Of a DNA stretch of 64,000 bases, positions 1 to 7,101 are shown one piece after another (within the stretch, counting starts at the first letter, position 1; each line of letters starts with the position of its first letter). The notes beneath the pieces are model-generated. The model was given only the letters and a program-made list of their open reading frames with translations, did no database searches and was not told the DNA's origin. The DNA lies in assembly GCA_017547385.1 (NCBI GenBank), contig JAFYPU010000024.1, forward strand, positions 1 through 64,000. Reading direction: 5' to 3'. The position numbers and the translations under genes are program-made. This DNA is from Bacteroidaceae bacterium (GTDB lineage Bacteria; Bacteroidota; Bacteroidia; Bacteroidales; Bacteroidaceae).

Positions 1-12
1 GTTTCTTTGCTG

Positions 13-85
13 TGGTGCCACCAGGAATCGAACCGGGGACACAAGGATTTTCAGTACTTTGCTCTACCAACTGAGCTATGGCACC
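13..85 (-). tRNA. tRNA-Phe (anticodon GAA)
   Basis: Read on the minus strand, this is a 73-nt cloverleaf with a 7-bp acceptor stem (GGTGCCA with TGGCACC), an AGCTCAGTTGGTAGAGC D arm, a CTGAAAA anticodon loop giving GAA, a TTCGATT T loop and A73. No CCA is encoded. Two stem pairs are mismatched: T30 opposite C40 in the anticodon stem and C51 opposite T63 in the T stem. A full consensus promoter lies just upstream, which argues that the gene is expressed. Confidence 0.93.
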
Positions 86-106
86 GTGTTTGCTTGTTTG
101 CGAGTG

Positions 107-137
107 CAAAGATACACCAAGTTTTCAAACTTGCAAA
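107..137 (-). promoter_or_regulatory. Promoter of tRNA-Phe
   Basis: On the minus strand TTTG (137-134) is followed after 19 bases by TATCTTTG (114-107), which matches the Bacteroidetes primary sigma consensus TTTG-N19/20-TAnnTTTG exactly. The -7 box ends 21 bases before the tRNA. Confidence 0.8.
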
Positions 138-200
138 ACATTTGCGCTGTTTTTTTGAGTTTTTTTGTTCTCTCCCACTTTTTCTTCAGAAAAATGGCTT

Positions 201-992
201 TTATACCTCGATTTTTGCGAAGAGACGGCGCGTATTACTATAAAGAGTTTCGGACAACTCTTCTATGGAAAGATGATATACCTCTGCCAATTTTTGAATC
301 ACAAGAGGTATGTATGAAGGTTCATTGCGCTTGCCGCGATGAGGGGTTGGAGCAAGATAAGGAGCATCGGTTTCCACCACAATTCGGTTCAAGGGAACCA
401 CATTTTCCAAAACTTGTGGCAAAGTGGATTTCTTAAAAGTCAGCACTCCTCCTATTCCCAACATGAAATTTGGAAACTTCTGCAGCAACTCGCCGGCTTC
501 TTCTTCAGTTCCTCCAAAGCAATGAAAAACACCTCCCGGCAACTGTTCGGCCAATGGAGACAGCACATCAACAATTTCACGATGCGCCGAGCGCGAATGA
601 ACCACCAATGGCAAATCGTAACGGATGCTCCATTGCGCTTGTCGCTCGAACACTCTGATTTGTTCATCACGCCGCGAAGAGTCCCAATAGAGGTCCACCC
701 CCACTTCTCCCACAGCAACATAGAGAGAATGGGGAGCTGACAAATATGTCTCCATTTCATCCAATACAGACATGGGATCTGGCGGCAATTCCGTCGGATG
801 CAATCCCATCATGGGATAACACACATTCGGCCATTTGGCACACACCGAATTTATCTGCGTGATGCTGCGCTCATCAATGTTGGGTAACAAAAGGGCTTCA
901 GCACCGGCAACCGTGGCACGTTCTATCACAGCTTCACGATCAGCATCAAATTCTTCCGTATATATATGTGCGTGAGTGTCTATAAATCTCAT
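201..992 (-). CDS. tatD: TatD family metal-dependent hydrolase (DNase)
   Basis: This 263-residue protein is a cytoplasmic TIM-barrel hydrolase of the TatD family, whose studied members are metal-dependent 3'-5' DNases. All metal ligands are visible: HxH at residues 7-9 (DTHAH), Glu96 in GEVGVD, His132 in VVHSR, His157 in HCFGG and Asp209 in ETDAPYLAP. The family tail motif GKRNEP is also present. I chose the ATG at 992, which gives MRFIDTHAH, over an in-frame TTG 12 bases upstream because the family starts right at this strand. It is the last gene of a three-gene minus-strand group behind the polyprenyl synthase and TonB. Family assignment is secure; the physiological substrate is not known. 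Confidence 0.95.
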   Translation of the reverse strand: MRFIDTHAHIYTEEFDADREAVIERATVAGAEALLLPNIDERSITQINSVCAKWPNVCYPMMGLHPTELPPDPMSVLDEMETYLSAPHSLYVAVGEVGVDLYWDSSRRDEQIRVFERQAQWSIRYDLPLVVHSRSAHREIVDVLSPLAEQLPGGVFHCFGGTEEEAGELLQKFPNFMLGIGGVLTFKKSTLPQVLENVVPLNRIVVETDAPYLAPTPHRGKRNEPSYIPLVIQKLAEVYHLSIEELSETLYSNTRRLFAKIEV

Positions 993-1019
993 TGGCTCTA
1001 TCAATCCCCTTATTTAATT

Positions 1020-1994
1020 CTAACTCTTGCGCTTCAACATTGACACCGCAAAATCCCATAGAGCGGACTTACGTTCTTCCGAAAGTGATAAAGATTCCCA
1101 CAATCGGCGTGCTTCCGCATAGAGTGTTTCGATGTTTTTCTGACAGAGAGATGGCACATCCAGCACATCGTAGATATCCGTTACCATCTTTATCTTTTTT
1201 TGTGGCTCAAGGGTTTTATCATTTATGAGGTTCAGAATCTCCAAGCGTTTCTCAGCAGAAGCTTTTGTCAATGCACCAATGAGCAAAAAAGTTTTCTTTC
1301 CGCAAAGAATATCACCACCGATATTCTTTCCAAACACTGCAGGATCACCATAAACATCAAGATAATCGTCTTGAAGCTGGAAAGCCAGCCCCACCTTTTC
1401 CGCAAAACGATAAAGCGTTTCAGCGTCAGCCTCAGATGCTCCTCCCAAAAGTGCTCCCATTTTTGCAGCAGAAGCCAACAGCACCGAAGTCTTAAGACGG
1501 ATCATTTCCATATATTCTTCAAGTGCAACGTCATCGCGTTGTTCGAAGTTTACATCATATTGCTGTCCTTCACAAATCTCCTGCATGGTGCGCACCATCA
1601 GCTGCAAAGCTTCATAGCCTCTTTCCGCATTGAGCGCAAAGAAGTGCTGCACAGCTTGTATCAGCATCACATCACCGGAAAGCACTGCCGTGTTATCGTC
1701 CCATTTTTTATGCACTGTGGGTCGTCCTCGGCGCACATCGGCATGGTCCATCAAGTCGTCATGCAACAAGGTATGGTTATGATAAGTCTCCAATCCGATG
1801 GCTGCCGGCAATGCACGTTCCACATCATCACGATAAAGGTTGTAGGCCAACAGTAGCAACACCGGTCGCACACGCTTTCCGCCACCGGCAAGTACATAAC
1901 TGATGGGTTCGTAAAGCCCTACGGGTTGCGTGGGATAAGTTTGTGCTTGCAGTGTTTTCTCCACCAAAATTCGGAGTTCGTCAATGGTTTTCAT
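1020..1994 (-). CDS. Polyprenyl diphosphate synthase (isoprenoid chain elongation)
   Basis: A 324-residue trans-isoprenyl diphosphate synthase that condenses isopentenyl diphosphate onto an allylic diphosphate to make precursors of quinones or undecaprenyl carriers. Both aspartate-rich motifs are present: DDLMD at 79-83, followed by RRGRPTVH, and DDYLD at 209-213. The early GGKRVRP motif that binds isopentenyl diphosphate is at about 38-44. The residues just before the first motif are not bulky aromatics, so product length cannot be read with confidence; farnesyl, geranylgeranyl and longer chains are all possible. It lies 14 bases after the TonB gene on the same strand, so co-transcription is likely, and it links by pathway to ispH at 4.6 kb. 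Confidence 0.93.
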   Translation of the reverse strand: MKTIDELRILVEKTLQAQTYPTQPVGLYEPISYVLAGGGKRVRPVLLLLAYNLYRDDVERALPAAIGLETYHNHTLLHDDLMDHADVRRGRPTVHKKWDDNTAVLSGDVMLIQAVQHFFALNAERGYEALQLMVRTMQEICEGQQYDVNFEQRDDVALEEYMEMIRLKTSVLLASAAKMGALLGGASEADAETLYRFAEKVGLAFQLQDDYLDVYGDPAVFGKNIGGDILCGKKTFLLIGALTKASAEKRLEILNLINDKTLEPQKKIKMVTDIYDVLDVPSLCQKNIETLYAEARRLWESLSLSEERKSALWDFAVSMLKRKS

Positions 1995-2008
1995 ATCTTG
2001 TTTGCTTT

Positions 2009-2803
2009 TTATATTTCAAAGTGTATCGGAATGGTAACACGCACAGGAGTTGGTTTCCCATTCACCCTGCCGGGTTTCCATTGAGGCATACGTTTGACGG
2101 CTATCAGAGCTGCCTTGTCTAAATCGGGATGTGCCGATGTCGTAACTTCCGGGTCGATTACCAAGCCTGACACATCAACAATGAAAGACACTTCCACATC
2201 GCCTTGAATCTGCCTTTGGATGCACGAATGCGGATATATCACATGCTGGTCAAGCCATTTCATCAAAGCACCTTCGCCCCCCGGGAAATGTGGAATTTCC
2301 TCCACTTTTTCAGTGGGCACAAGCTGAGCCCCCTCCACCGGCCGGTCCACTTCTGCCATATTGTGCAACGTGTCAGCATCCAGCAGCAAATCTTCAAAAT
2401 CCTCTTCCGTCAATTCCACCGGACCGTCAACACCCAACACCTTGGGCGGCACAATGGCATCAACCAATTCCGGTTTCTGCATCGAGGCACCGGGTTTCAT
2501 CATTGGCACAGCCCGACGACCGGCTGAAACTCGCCGAAATTCCGGACTCTTTTTCAATTCATGGGGAGACATTTTCACAAGCCCCTCCACCTCCTCCAAG
2601 GCATTGGCCAAAGTATATTTAACATACAATCCCATGGCCAAGGGTATCGAGAGTAGCAACAACAAAACGACAAGCACCACAAGCATGGCTCTGCGGTAGC
2701 GTTTGCCGGCTTCTTTGCGAAGTCGGTAAGCACCATATTCCTTGTTGCGGCCTTCAAAAATCAGGTCGCACCATTCGCGTGATAATAATTCGTTTCTTCT
2801 CAC
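2009..2803 (-). CDS. TonB energy transducer protein
   Basis: A 264-residue inner-membrane protein that would pass proton-motive energy to outer-membrane receptors. The N terminus has a motif typical of Bacteroidetes TonB proteins (WCDLIFEGRNKEYGAYRLR, about 11-29). One membrane helix follows at about 40-62, then a long acidic periplasmic stretch and a C-terminal TonB domain from about residue 175, containing FPGGEGALMKWL and YP and ending in PVRVTIPIHFEI. The start is GTG at 2803; no in-frame ATG occurs before the membrane helix. It is divergent from porQ, and a TATTTTTG -7 box on the minus strand (2861-2854) probably drives this three-gene group. A natural partner is the TonB-dependent receptor at 7.1 kb, but TonB proteins often serve many receptors. 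Confidence 0.92.
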   Translation of the reverse strand: MRRNELLSREWCDLIFEGRNKEYGAYRLRKEAGKRYRRAMLVVLVVLLLLLSIPLAMGLYVKYTLANALEEVEGLVKMSPHELKKSPEFRRVSAGRRAVPMMKPGASMQKPELVDAIVPPKVLGVDGPVELTEEDFEDLLLDADTLHNMAEVDRPVEGAQLVPTEKVEEIPHFPGGEGALMKWLDQHVIYPHSCIQRQIQGDVEVSFIVDVSGLVIDPEVTTSAHPDLDKAALIAVKRMPQWKPGRVNGKPTPVRVTIPIHFEI

Positions 2804-2853
2804 GTTATTATTACATAGCCATGCTCCGTGGCAAATTCGTCCACTTGGATAGG

Positions 2854-2861
2854 CAAAAATA
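2854..2861 (-). promoter_or_regulatory. Probable -7 box of the TonB-polyprenyl synthase-tatD group
   Basis: The minus strand reads TATTTTTG here, matching TAnnTTTG, 51 bases before the GTG start. I see no good TTTG at the -33 distance, so the call is partial. Confidence 0.45.
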
Positions 2862-2884
2862 CACGCAAAATCTAAATTTTATAG

Positions 2885-2892
2885 TACCTTTG
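2885..2892 (+). promoter_or_regulatory. Probable -7 box of porQ
   Basis: TACCTTTG matches the TAnnTTTG consensus and lies 19 bases before the porQ ATG. No clear -33 TTTG is present at the expected distance. Confidence 0.5.
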
Positions 2893-2911
2893 ACCACATA
2901 TTTGTAGTGAA

Positions 2912-3886
2912 ATGAAAAAAAACATGATAATGTTGCTCTTGTTTCTCCTGTGCCAAACTGCAGGGGCACAGAGCAGCGGTGCTTCTTTCAAATTCTTGCG
3001 CCTCCCGGCCTCAGCCCATTTGGCTTCGATGGGAGGCGACAACATTTCTTTTGTCGAAGATGCGCCATGGGCAGGATACACCAACCCCGCCCTCTACGCC
3101 AATGTGAGCAACAACGCCCTGGGCTTGCATTTCATGACCTTCACATCCGGAAGCCAACTGATGGGCGCAGAATTTGTGAAAGCCTTTGGCGACAGACACA
3201 CAGGAGCCATAACGGCACAACTGATGAACTACGGAAAAATGGACGAGACGGATGGCAGCGGCAACGTGCTTGGCACTTTTTCGGCCAAGGACTTCAGCAT
3301 CGGGGCGGCTTATTCTTATCTGATGTCCGAACGCTGGACGGGAGGCGCAGCCCTCAATTTCATATATTCCGGATACGCCGACTACAATGCCACAGCACTG
3401 GCCGTCAATCTCGGCCTCAACTATTATGATGAGGAGCAAGACTTCTCGCTTTCGGCCACGGCATTCAACATTGGTTTCCAGATGAGCACGTTCGACGGAT
3501 ATGCCGAGAAATTGCCTTTCAATCTTCAGTTAGGTTTCACCAAAGGCATGAACCATCTTCCGGTGCGCTTTTCCGTCACAATGAGCGACCTCACCCGTTG
3601 GAAGAAAAGCCACTTCTACAACGGTGAGGAGGATTTGAGTTTCGGAAAACTTCTTCTCAACCATTTTGTCGTGGGACTGGACGTGCAGCCTGTCGACTTT
3701 CTTTATCTTTCAGCCGGTTACAATTTCCGTCGGGCCAACGAACTGAAAGCCGCCGGCTCCGGTCATGGTGCCGGACTCAGTTTCGGTGGAGGCATCACCC
3801 TGAAACGCTTCAAGGCAGGCATCTCTTATGCCAAATACCACGTTTCAACCGCTTCGCTGATGTTCAACGCCGGATACAACTTCTAA
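2912..3886 (+). CDS. porQ: Type IX secretion system protein PorQ
   Basis: A 324-residue exported outer-membrane beta-barrel of the PorV/PorQ family. The signal peptide covers about residues 1-19 (MKKNMIMLLLFLLCQTAGAQ). The mature start has the family pattern FKFLRLPASAHLASMGG followed by NPAL, and the chain ends in an aromatic beta strand (FNAGYNF). PorQ works with PorV, PorU and PorZ at the outer membrane, where cargo is released and anchored after passing the Sov channel. The order porQ-cmk-ispH recurs in Bacteroidales from memory and supports the name over the general PorV/FadL type. Exported proteins at 47.6 and 55.5 kb have tails that could be sorting signals for this system. The other type IX genes are outside the window. 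Confidence 0.85.
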   Translation: MKKNMIMLLLFLLCQTAGAQSSGASFKFLRLPASAHLASMGGDNISFVEDAPWAGYTNPALYANVSNNALGLHFMTFTSGSQLMGAEFVKAFGDRHTGAITAQLMNYGKMDETDGSGNVLGTFSAKDFSIGAAYSYLMSERWTGGAALNFIYSGYADYNATALAVNLGLNYYDEEQDFSLSATAFNIGFQMSTFDGYAEKLPFNLQLGFTKGMNHLPVRFSVTMSDLTRWKKSHFYNGEEDLSFGKLLLNHFVVGLDVQPVDFLYLSAGYNFRRANELKAAGSGHGAGLSFGGGITLKRFKAGISYAKYHVSTASLMFNAGYNF

Positions 3887-3926
3887 GCTAAAACTTTTAC
3901 CTCCCCTATACATATAATTATATAAT

Positions 3927-4619
3927 ATGAAGAAAATCATCATAGCCATCGACGGACATTCCTCCTGCGGCAAAAGCACCATGGCCAAGGATTTGGCACG
4001 CGAAGTGGGATATATCTATGTTGACAGCGGTGCGATGTATCGTGCCGTAACCCTTTGGGCATTGCGCCAAAACTATTTCAACGGAAACGAGATTAACACC
4101 GAAGCATTGGAGAAAGACATGCCCGGCATCAGCATCACTTTCCGTCTGAACGATGAAACCCGTTTGCCTGAGACCTACCTCAACGACGAGAACGTGGAAA
4201 AGGAGATACGCTCACTCGAAGTGTCATCACACGTCAGCCCCATCGCTACACTGCCTTTTGTGCGCGAGGCGCTCACACGCTGGCAGCAGCAACTGGGTGC
4301 CGAAAAGGGCATCGTGATGGACGGACGCGACATCGGAACGGCCGTATTCCCCGAAGCCGAACTCAAAATCTTCGTAACAGCTTCGGCAGAGGTCAGAGCC
4401 CAACGCAGATACGATGAACTGAAAGCCAAAGGCATGGAAGCCTCTTATGAAGACATTCTGCAAAACGTGAAAGAGCGAGACTACATCGACTCTCACCGAG
4501 CCATGAATCCTTTGCGTCAGGCTGACGATGCCATCGTGCTCGACAATAGCGAGCTCACCATTGCCGAACAAAAGCAATGGCTGCTTGACAAATTTCACGC
4601 CACCATTCAGCATTCATAA
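3927..4619 (+). CDS. cmk: Cytidylate kinase
   Basis: A 230-residue cytoplasmic kinase that phosphorylates CMP and dCMP with ATP. The P-loop GHSSCGKST is at about 10-18, followed by DSGAMYRAV, which binds the nucleotide. The CMP-binding insert follows, with [14 protein letters not shown] and [22 protein letters not shown] and [13 protein letters not shown] near the end form the lid and the C-terminal arginine site. Length and motif order are those of bacterial Cmk. It begins 40 bases after porQ and is followed after 23 bases by ispH, so the three are probably one transcript. Confidence 0.96.
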   Translation: MKKIIIAIDGHSSCGKSTMAKDLAREVGYIYVDSGAMYRAVTLWALRQNYFNGNEINTEALEKDMPGISITFRLNDETRLPETYLNDENVEKEIRSLEVSSHVSPIATLPFVREALTRWQQQLGAEKGIVMDGRDIGTAVFPEAELKIFVTASAEVRAQRRYDELKAKGMEASYEDILQNVKERDYIDSHRAMNPLRQADDAIVLDNSELTIAEQKQWLLDKFHATIQHS

Positions 4620-4642
4620 ACTCCCACACACCTATTTTGCCC

Positions 4643-5497
4643 ATGCTCACCATTGAGATAGACCAAAACTCCGGGTTCTGTTTCGGCGTAACCACGGCCA
4701 TCCGCAAAGCCGAAGACCAATTGGCAGACGAGGGCACACTGCATTGTCTGGGCGACATTGTGCACAACGGACGCGAGTGCGAGCGTCTGCGTGCCTTGGG
4801 GCTCAACACCATCGACCATGCCACATTCGCCAACTTGCGCAACACAAAAGTACTGTTGCGAGCTCACGGCGAGCCTCCCGAGACTTATCAATCGGCTGAG
4901 CAGAGAGGCATTGAAATCATTGATGCCACATGTCCTGTGGTGCTGCAATTGCAACGCCGCATCAAGCATGCCTACAGCCAACAGCCTCACCCGCAAATCG
5001 TCATCTATGGCAAGCGAGGCCATGCCGAGGTCTTGGGATTGGTGGGACAAACCGAGGGCGAAGCCATTGTGATTGAGAATGTGAACGAAGCCGCCGAACT
5101 CGACTTCAGCCGAGACATCTGTTTGTTCTCACAAACCACAAAATCGCTGGAAGGCTTCCGCTCCATTGTTGAGTATATCACGGCCCACATGCAGCCCCCG
5201 GCTCGTTTTCACTACCACGACACCATTTGTCGCCAAGTGGCCAACCGTCTGCCGGCTGTGCTGCAATTTGCCACCCGCCACGACGTGATTATCTTCGTTT
5301 GCGGCACCAAGAGTTCCAACGGGCGCGTGCTCTACGAAGCATGCCACCGAGAGAACCCACACACTTACATGGTGGAAGGGCCCGAAGCCATCCGGCCCGA
5401 ATGGTTCGACGGAGCCAAAACCGTTGGCATCTGCGGAGCTACCTCTACACCCAAATGGCTCATGGAAGCCTGCAGAGACCACATACGCAAAATATAA
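4643..5497 (+). CDS. ispH: 4-hydroxy-3-methylbut-2-enyl diphosphate reductase
   Basis: A 284-residue iron-sulfur enzyme that performs the last step of the methylerythritol phosphate pathway, giving isopentenyl and dimethylallyl diphosphate. The three cluster cysteines are visible in NSGFCFGV, DATCPVV and DTICRQVANR. The substrate-binding histidines are in IVHNG, RAHGEPP and GHAEVLG, and the SSN motif appears as KSSNGRVLYE. I took the ATG at 4643; a TTG six bases upstream would add two residues only. There is no S1-domain fusion, unlike some Clostridia. A strong terminator follows at 5541. Confidence 0.96.
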   Translation: MLTIEIDQNSGFCFGVTTAIRKAEDQLADEGTLHCLGDIVHNGRECERLRALGLNTIDHATFANLRNTKVLLRAHGEPPETYQSAEQRGIEIIDATCPVVLQLQRRIKHAYSQQPHPQIVIYGKRGHAEVLGLVGQTEGEAIVIENVNEAAELDFSRDICLFSQTTKSLEGFRSIVEYITAHMQPPARFHYHDTICRQVANRLPAVLQFATRHDVIIFVCGTKSSNGRVLYEACHRENPHTYMVEGPEAIRPEWFDGAKTVGICGATSTPKWLMEACRDHIRKI

Positions 5498-5540
5498 GTA
5501 GGAAAGAATAAGCCAATCTTCAAAACTTTTGCCAAGCATA

Positions 5541-5583
5541 CAGAGAAACACTCACCCATCTCAGGGGCGTGTTTCTCTGTTTT
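5541..5583 (+). terminator. Terminator after ispH
   Basis: A perfect 11-bp stem (CAGAGAAACAC with GTGTTTCTCTG) around a 17-base loop is followed by a T run. It closes the porQ-cmk-ispH group. Confidence 0.8.
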
Positions 5584-5614
5584 CGTTTTACGCCCTCCCA
5601 GGGAGCAAAAATGC

Positions 5615-5667
5615 GCAAGGCGTTTAGAATTTTCTGCAGTGCTTGCAGAAAATTCTAAACGCCTTGC
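5615..5667. repeat. Palindromic intergenic repeat, copy 1 (21-bp module with GGCGTTTAGA ends)
   Basis: Two 24-base arms (5615-5638 and 5644-5667) are perfect inverted copies around the 5-base loop GTGCT. The arms run GCAAGGCGTTTAG, then an A/T-rich AATTTTCT block, then GCA. The same design recurs at 29.4 and 39.8 kb, and its inner module GCAGTGCTTGCAGAAAATTC recurs at 18.1, 25.4 and 33.3 kb. It lies in the 399-base gap between ispH and the next gene. I do not recognise it as a known element. Confidence 0.85.
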
Positions 5668-5866
5668 AGAAAACACCGGAAAAGCGTGTCGGAAATTCAC
5701 CCCCTGACACTGAGTTTTGAGAAGTGTGAAAGAGAAGTTCCACCCTCAATGACATGCCTTGCCTATGGCGAAAGAATTTGTCCGAAAGGCCGCCGGAAGT
5801 TCCCACCTCCGGCGTGCCTGCATGCATTTCGCAACAACACAAACGATATTCTCTCCGGGAAATCAC

Positions 5867-5874
5867 TACTTTTG
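5867..5874 (+). promoter_or_regulatory. Probable -7 box of the ATP-grasp-like gene
   Basis: TACTTTTG matches TAnnTTTG and lies 22 bases before the ATG at 5897. It supports that start over the upstream in-frame codons. No clear -33 box is seen. Confidence 0.5.
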
Positions 5875-5896
5875 TCCTGCACTTTTTCCATCCCCT

Positions 5897-7009
5897 ATGA
5901 GCACACTCCACATCTTTTGCCCTTGGCACGAAGAGGCATTGGCCTCCGGTCTGCCCCACTTCACTCCAACTCAGGCGGCGCGCCGGATGGCCGACAGCCT
6001 GTGCACACTGCCGGCATGGTGGGCCAAGAGCGGCGACACGGTGTGGGTACCCGATGTGCCCTTACGTTTCAACACCGATAACACCCCGGGCATCATCTTC
6101 ACCTCACGCCCCGATTTTACCCCTATCACTCACATCGACGCATGGGGATGGAACTTGACGCTGCGCCAAAGGCTGCTGCGAATGGGATGCCCCGAAAGAT
6201 TGTTGCCCTCAGAGGCGTATTTACAGAAAGTGCGCGAGCACAGCAGCCGTCGCAGCACTTCGATGATGCTCCGCACCTTGCAAAACGAGGGATGGGGTTG
6301 CGAATTCCGTTCGTGGTGGTGCGAAGACGAAGCTGCGGTGCGCGAAGTGGTAGCCAAGCACGGAGGAGATTTGGTAGCCAAAGCCCCATGGTCGGGAAGC
6401 GGTCGCGGCGTGTTCCGCTTCGAGGGAGAAAACCTCACCGCCTGGCAACGCATCCGCAGCACTTTGCATAAACAAGGTGGCGTCGAGATTGAACCATTCT
6501 ACAAGCGTCTGAGCGACTTTGCCATGGAGTTCCGCCTCACAGACAAAGGGGCTGAATTTGTAGGACTTTCGCTCTTCAGCACCAACGAGGCCGGGGCTTA
6601 CACCGGCAACCTTGTGGCCGAAGATGAAAGACTTGTCGAAGAACTTTGCGCCACTGCCGAAAAGCACGAAAGCGGTAGTGCCAACCGTGTGAAGCTTTCC
6701 CTTGCAAACATCCGGACGGCACTGACCCACGCACTGCCGCTGCAGTTTTCCTCCATCCGGGGTTACGCGGGTGTGGACATGATGTTGGTGCAACTGCCTT
6801 GCGGCAGCGTGGCCTTGCACCCTTGCGTGGAAATCAATCTGCGCCGCACCATGGGTTTGGTGGCCATCCTGATGCGTCGACACTTGCCCACGGGGTGCAG
6901 CGAAGGCCGTTATCAGGTACGCCCCACCCCACCCTGCAACACCGAGGAAGCACACGGATTGCGGCTCACGCCCGAAGGAATGCCTTTCGAAGCCTGTCTT
7001 TTGTTCTGA
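5897..7009 (+). CDS. ATP-grasp-like conserved protein of unknown function
   Basis: A 370-residue cytoplasmic protein. The ATG at 5897 (MSTLHIFCPWHEEAL) is preferred because it follows a TACTTTTG promoter box by 22 bases; longer in-frame versions would start inside the promoter region. The middle holds a glycine-rich nucleotide-loop-like motif, VAKAPWSGSGRGVFRF, at about 155-170. The C-terminal half has EFRLT and HPCVEINLRRTMG, which resemble the Glu and Asn metal ligands of ATP-grasp ligases. This points to an ATP-dependent carboxylate-amine or peptide-like ligation, but the substrate cannot be read. It stands alone, with a terminator behind and a promoter for the next gene ahead. Confidence is good that it is a gene, moderate for the fold. 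Confidence 0.75.
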   Translation: MSTLHIFCPWHEEALASGLPHFTPTQAARRMADSLCTLPAWWAKSGDTVWVPDVPLRFNTDNTPGIIFTSRPDFTPITHIDAWGWNLTLRQRLLRMGCPERLLPSEAYLQKVREHSSRRSTSMMLRTLQNEGWGCEFRSWWCEDEAAVREVVAKHGGDLVAKAPWSGSGRGVFRFEGENLTAWQRIRSTLHKQGGVEIEPFYKRLSDFAMEFRLTDKGAEFVGLSLFSTNEAGAYTGNLVAEDERLVEELCATAEKHESGSANRVKLSLANIRTALTHALPLQFSSIRGYAGVDMMLVQLPCGSVALHPCVEINLRRTMGLVAILMRRHLPTGCSEGRYQVRPTPPCNTEEAHGLRLTPEGMPFEACLLF

Positions 7010-7040
7010 CCGCACGCTCCGTTTCTCCTCATAAATAGGG

Positions 7041-7072
7041 ATTGTCGCCACACAGGCAAGGATGTAACTTTG
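7041..7072 (+). promoter_or_regulatory. Promoter of the TonB-dependent receptor
   Basis: ATTG (7041-7044) is followed after 20 bases by TAACTTTG (7065-7072), a near-consensus Bacteroidetes promoter 29 bases before the receptor start. Confidence 0.6.
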
Positions 7073-7101
7073 CAGCCAAAACAAAATAACGCGCAATCCT
7101 T

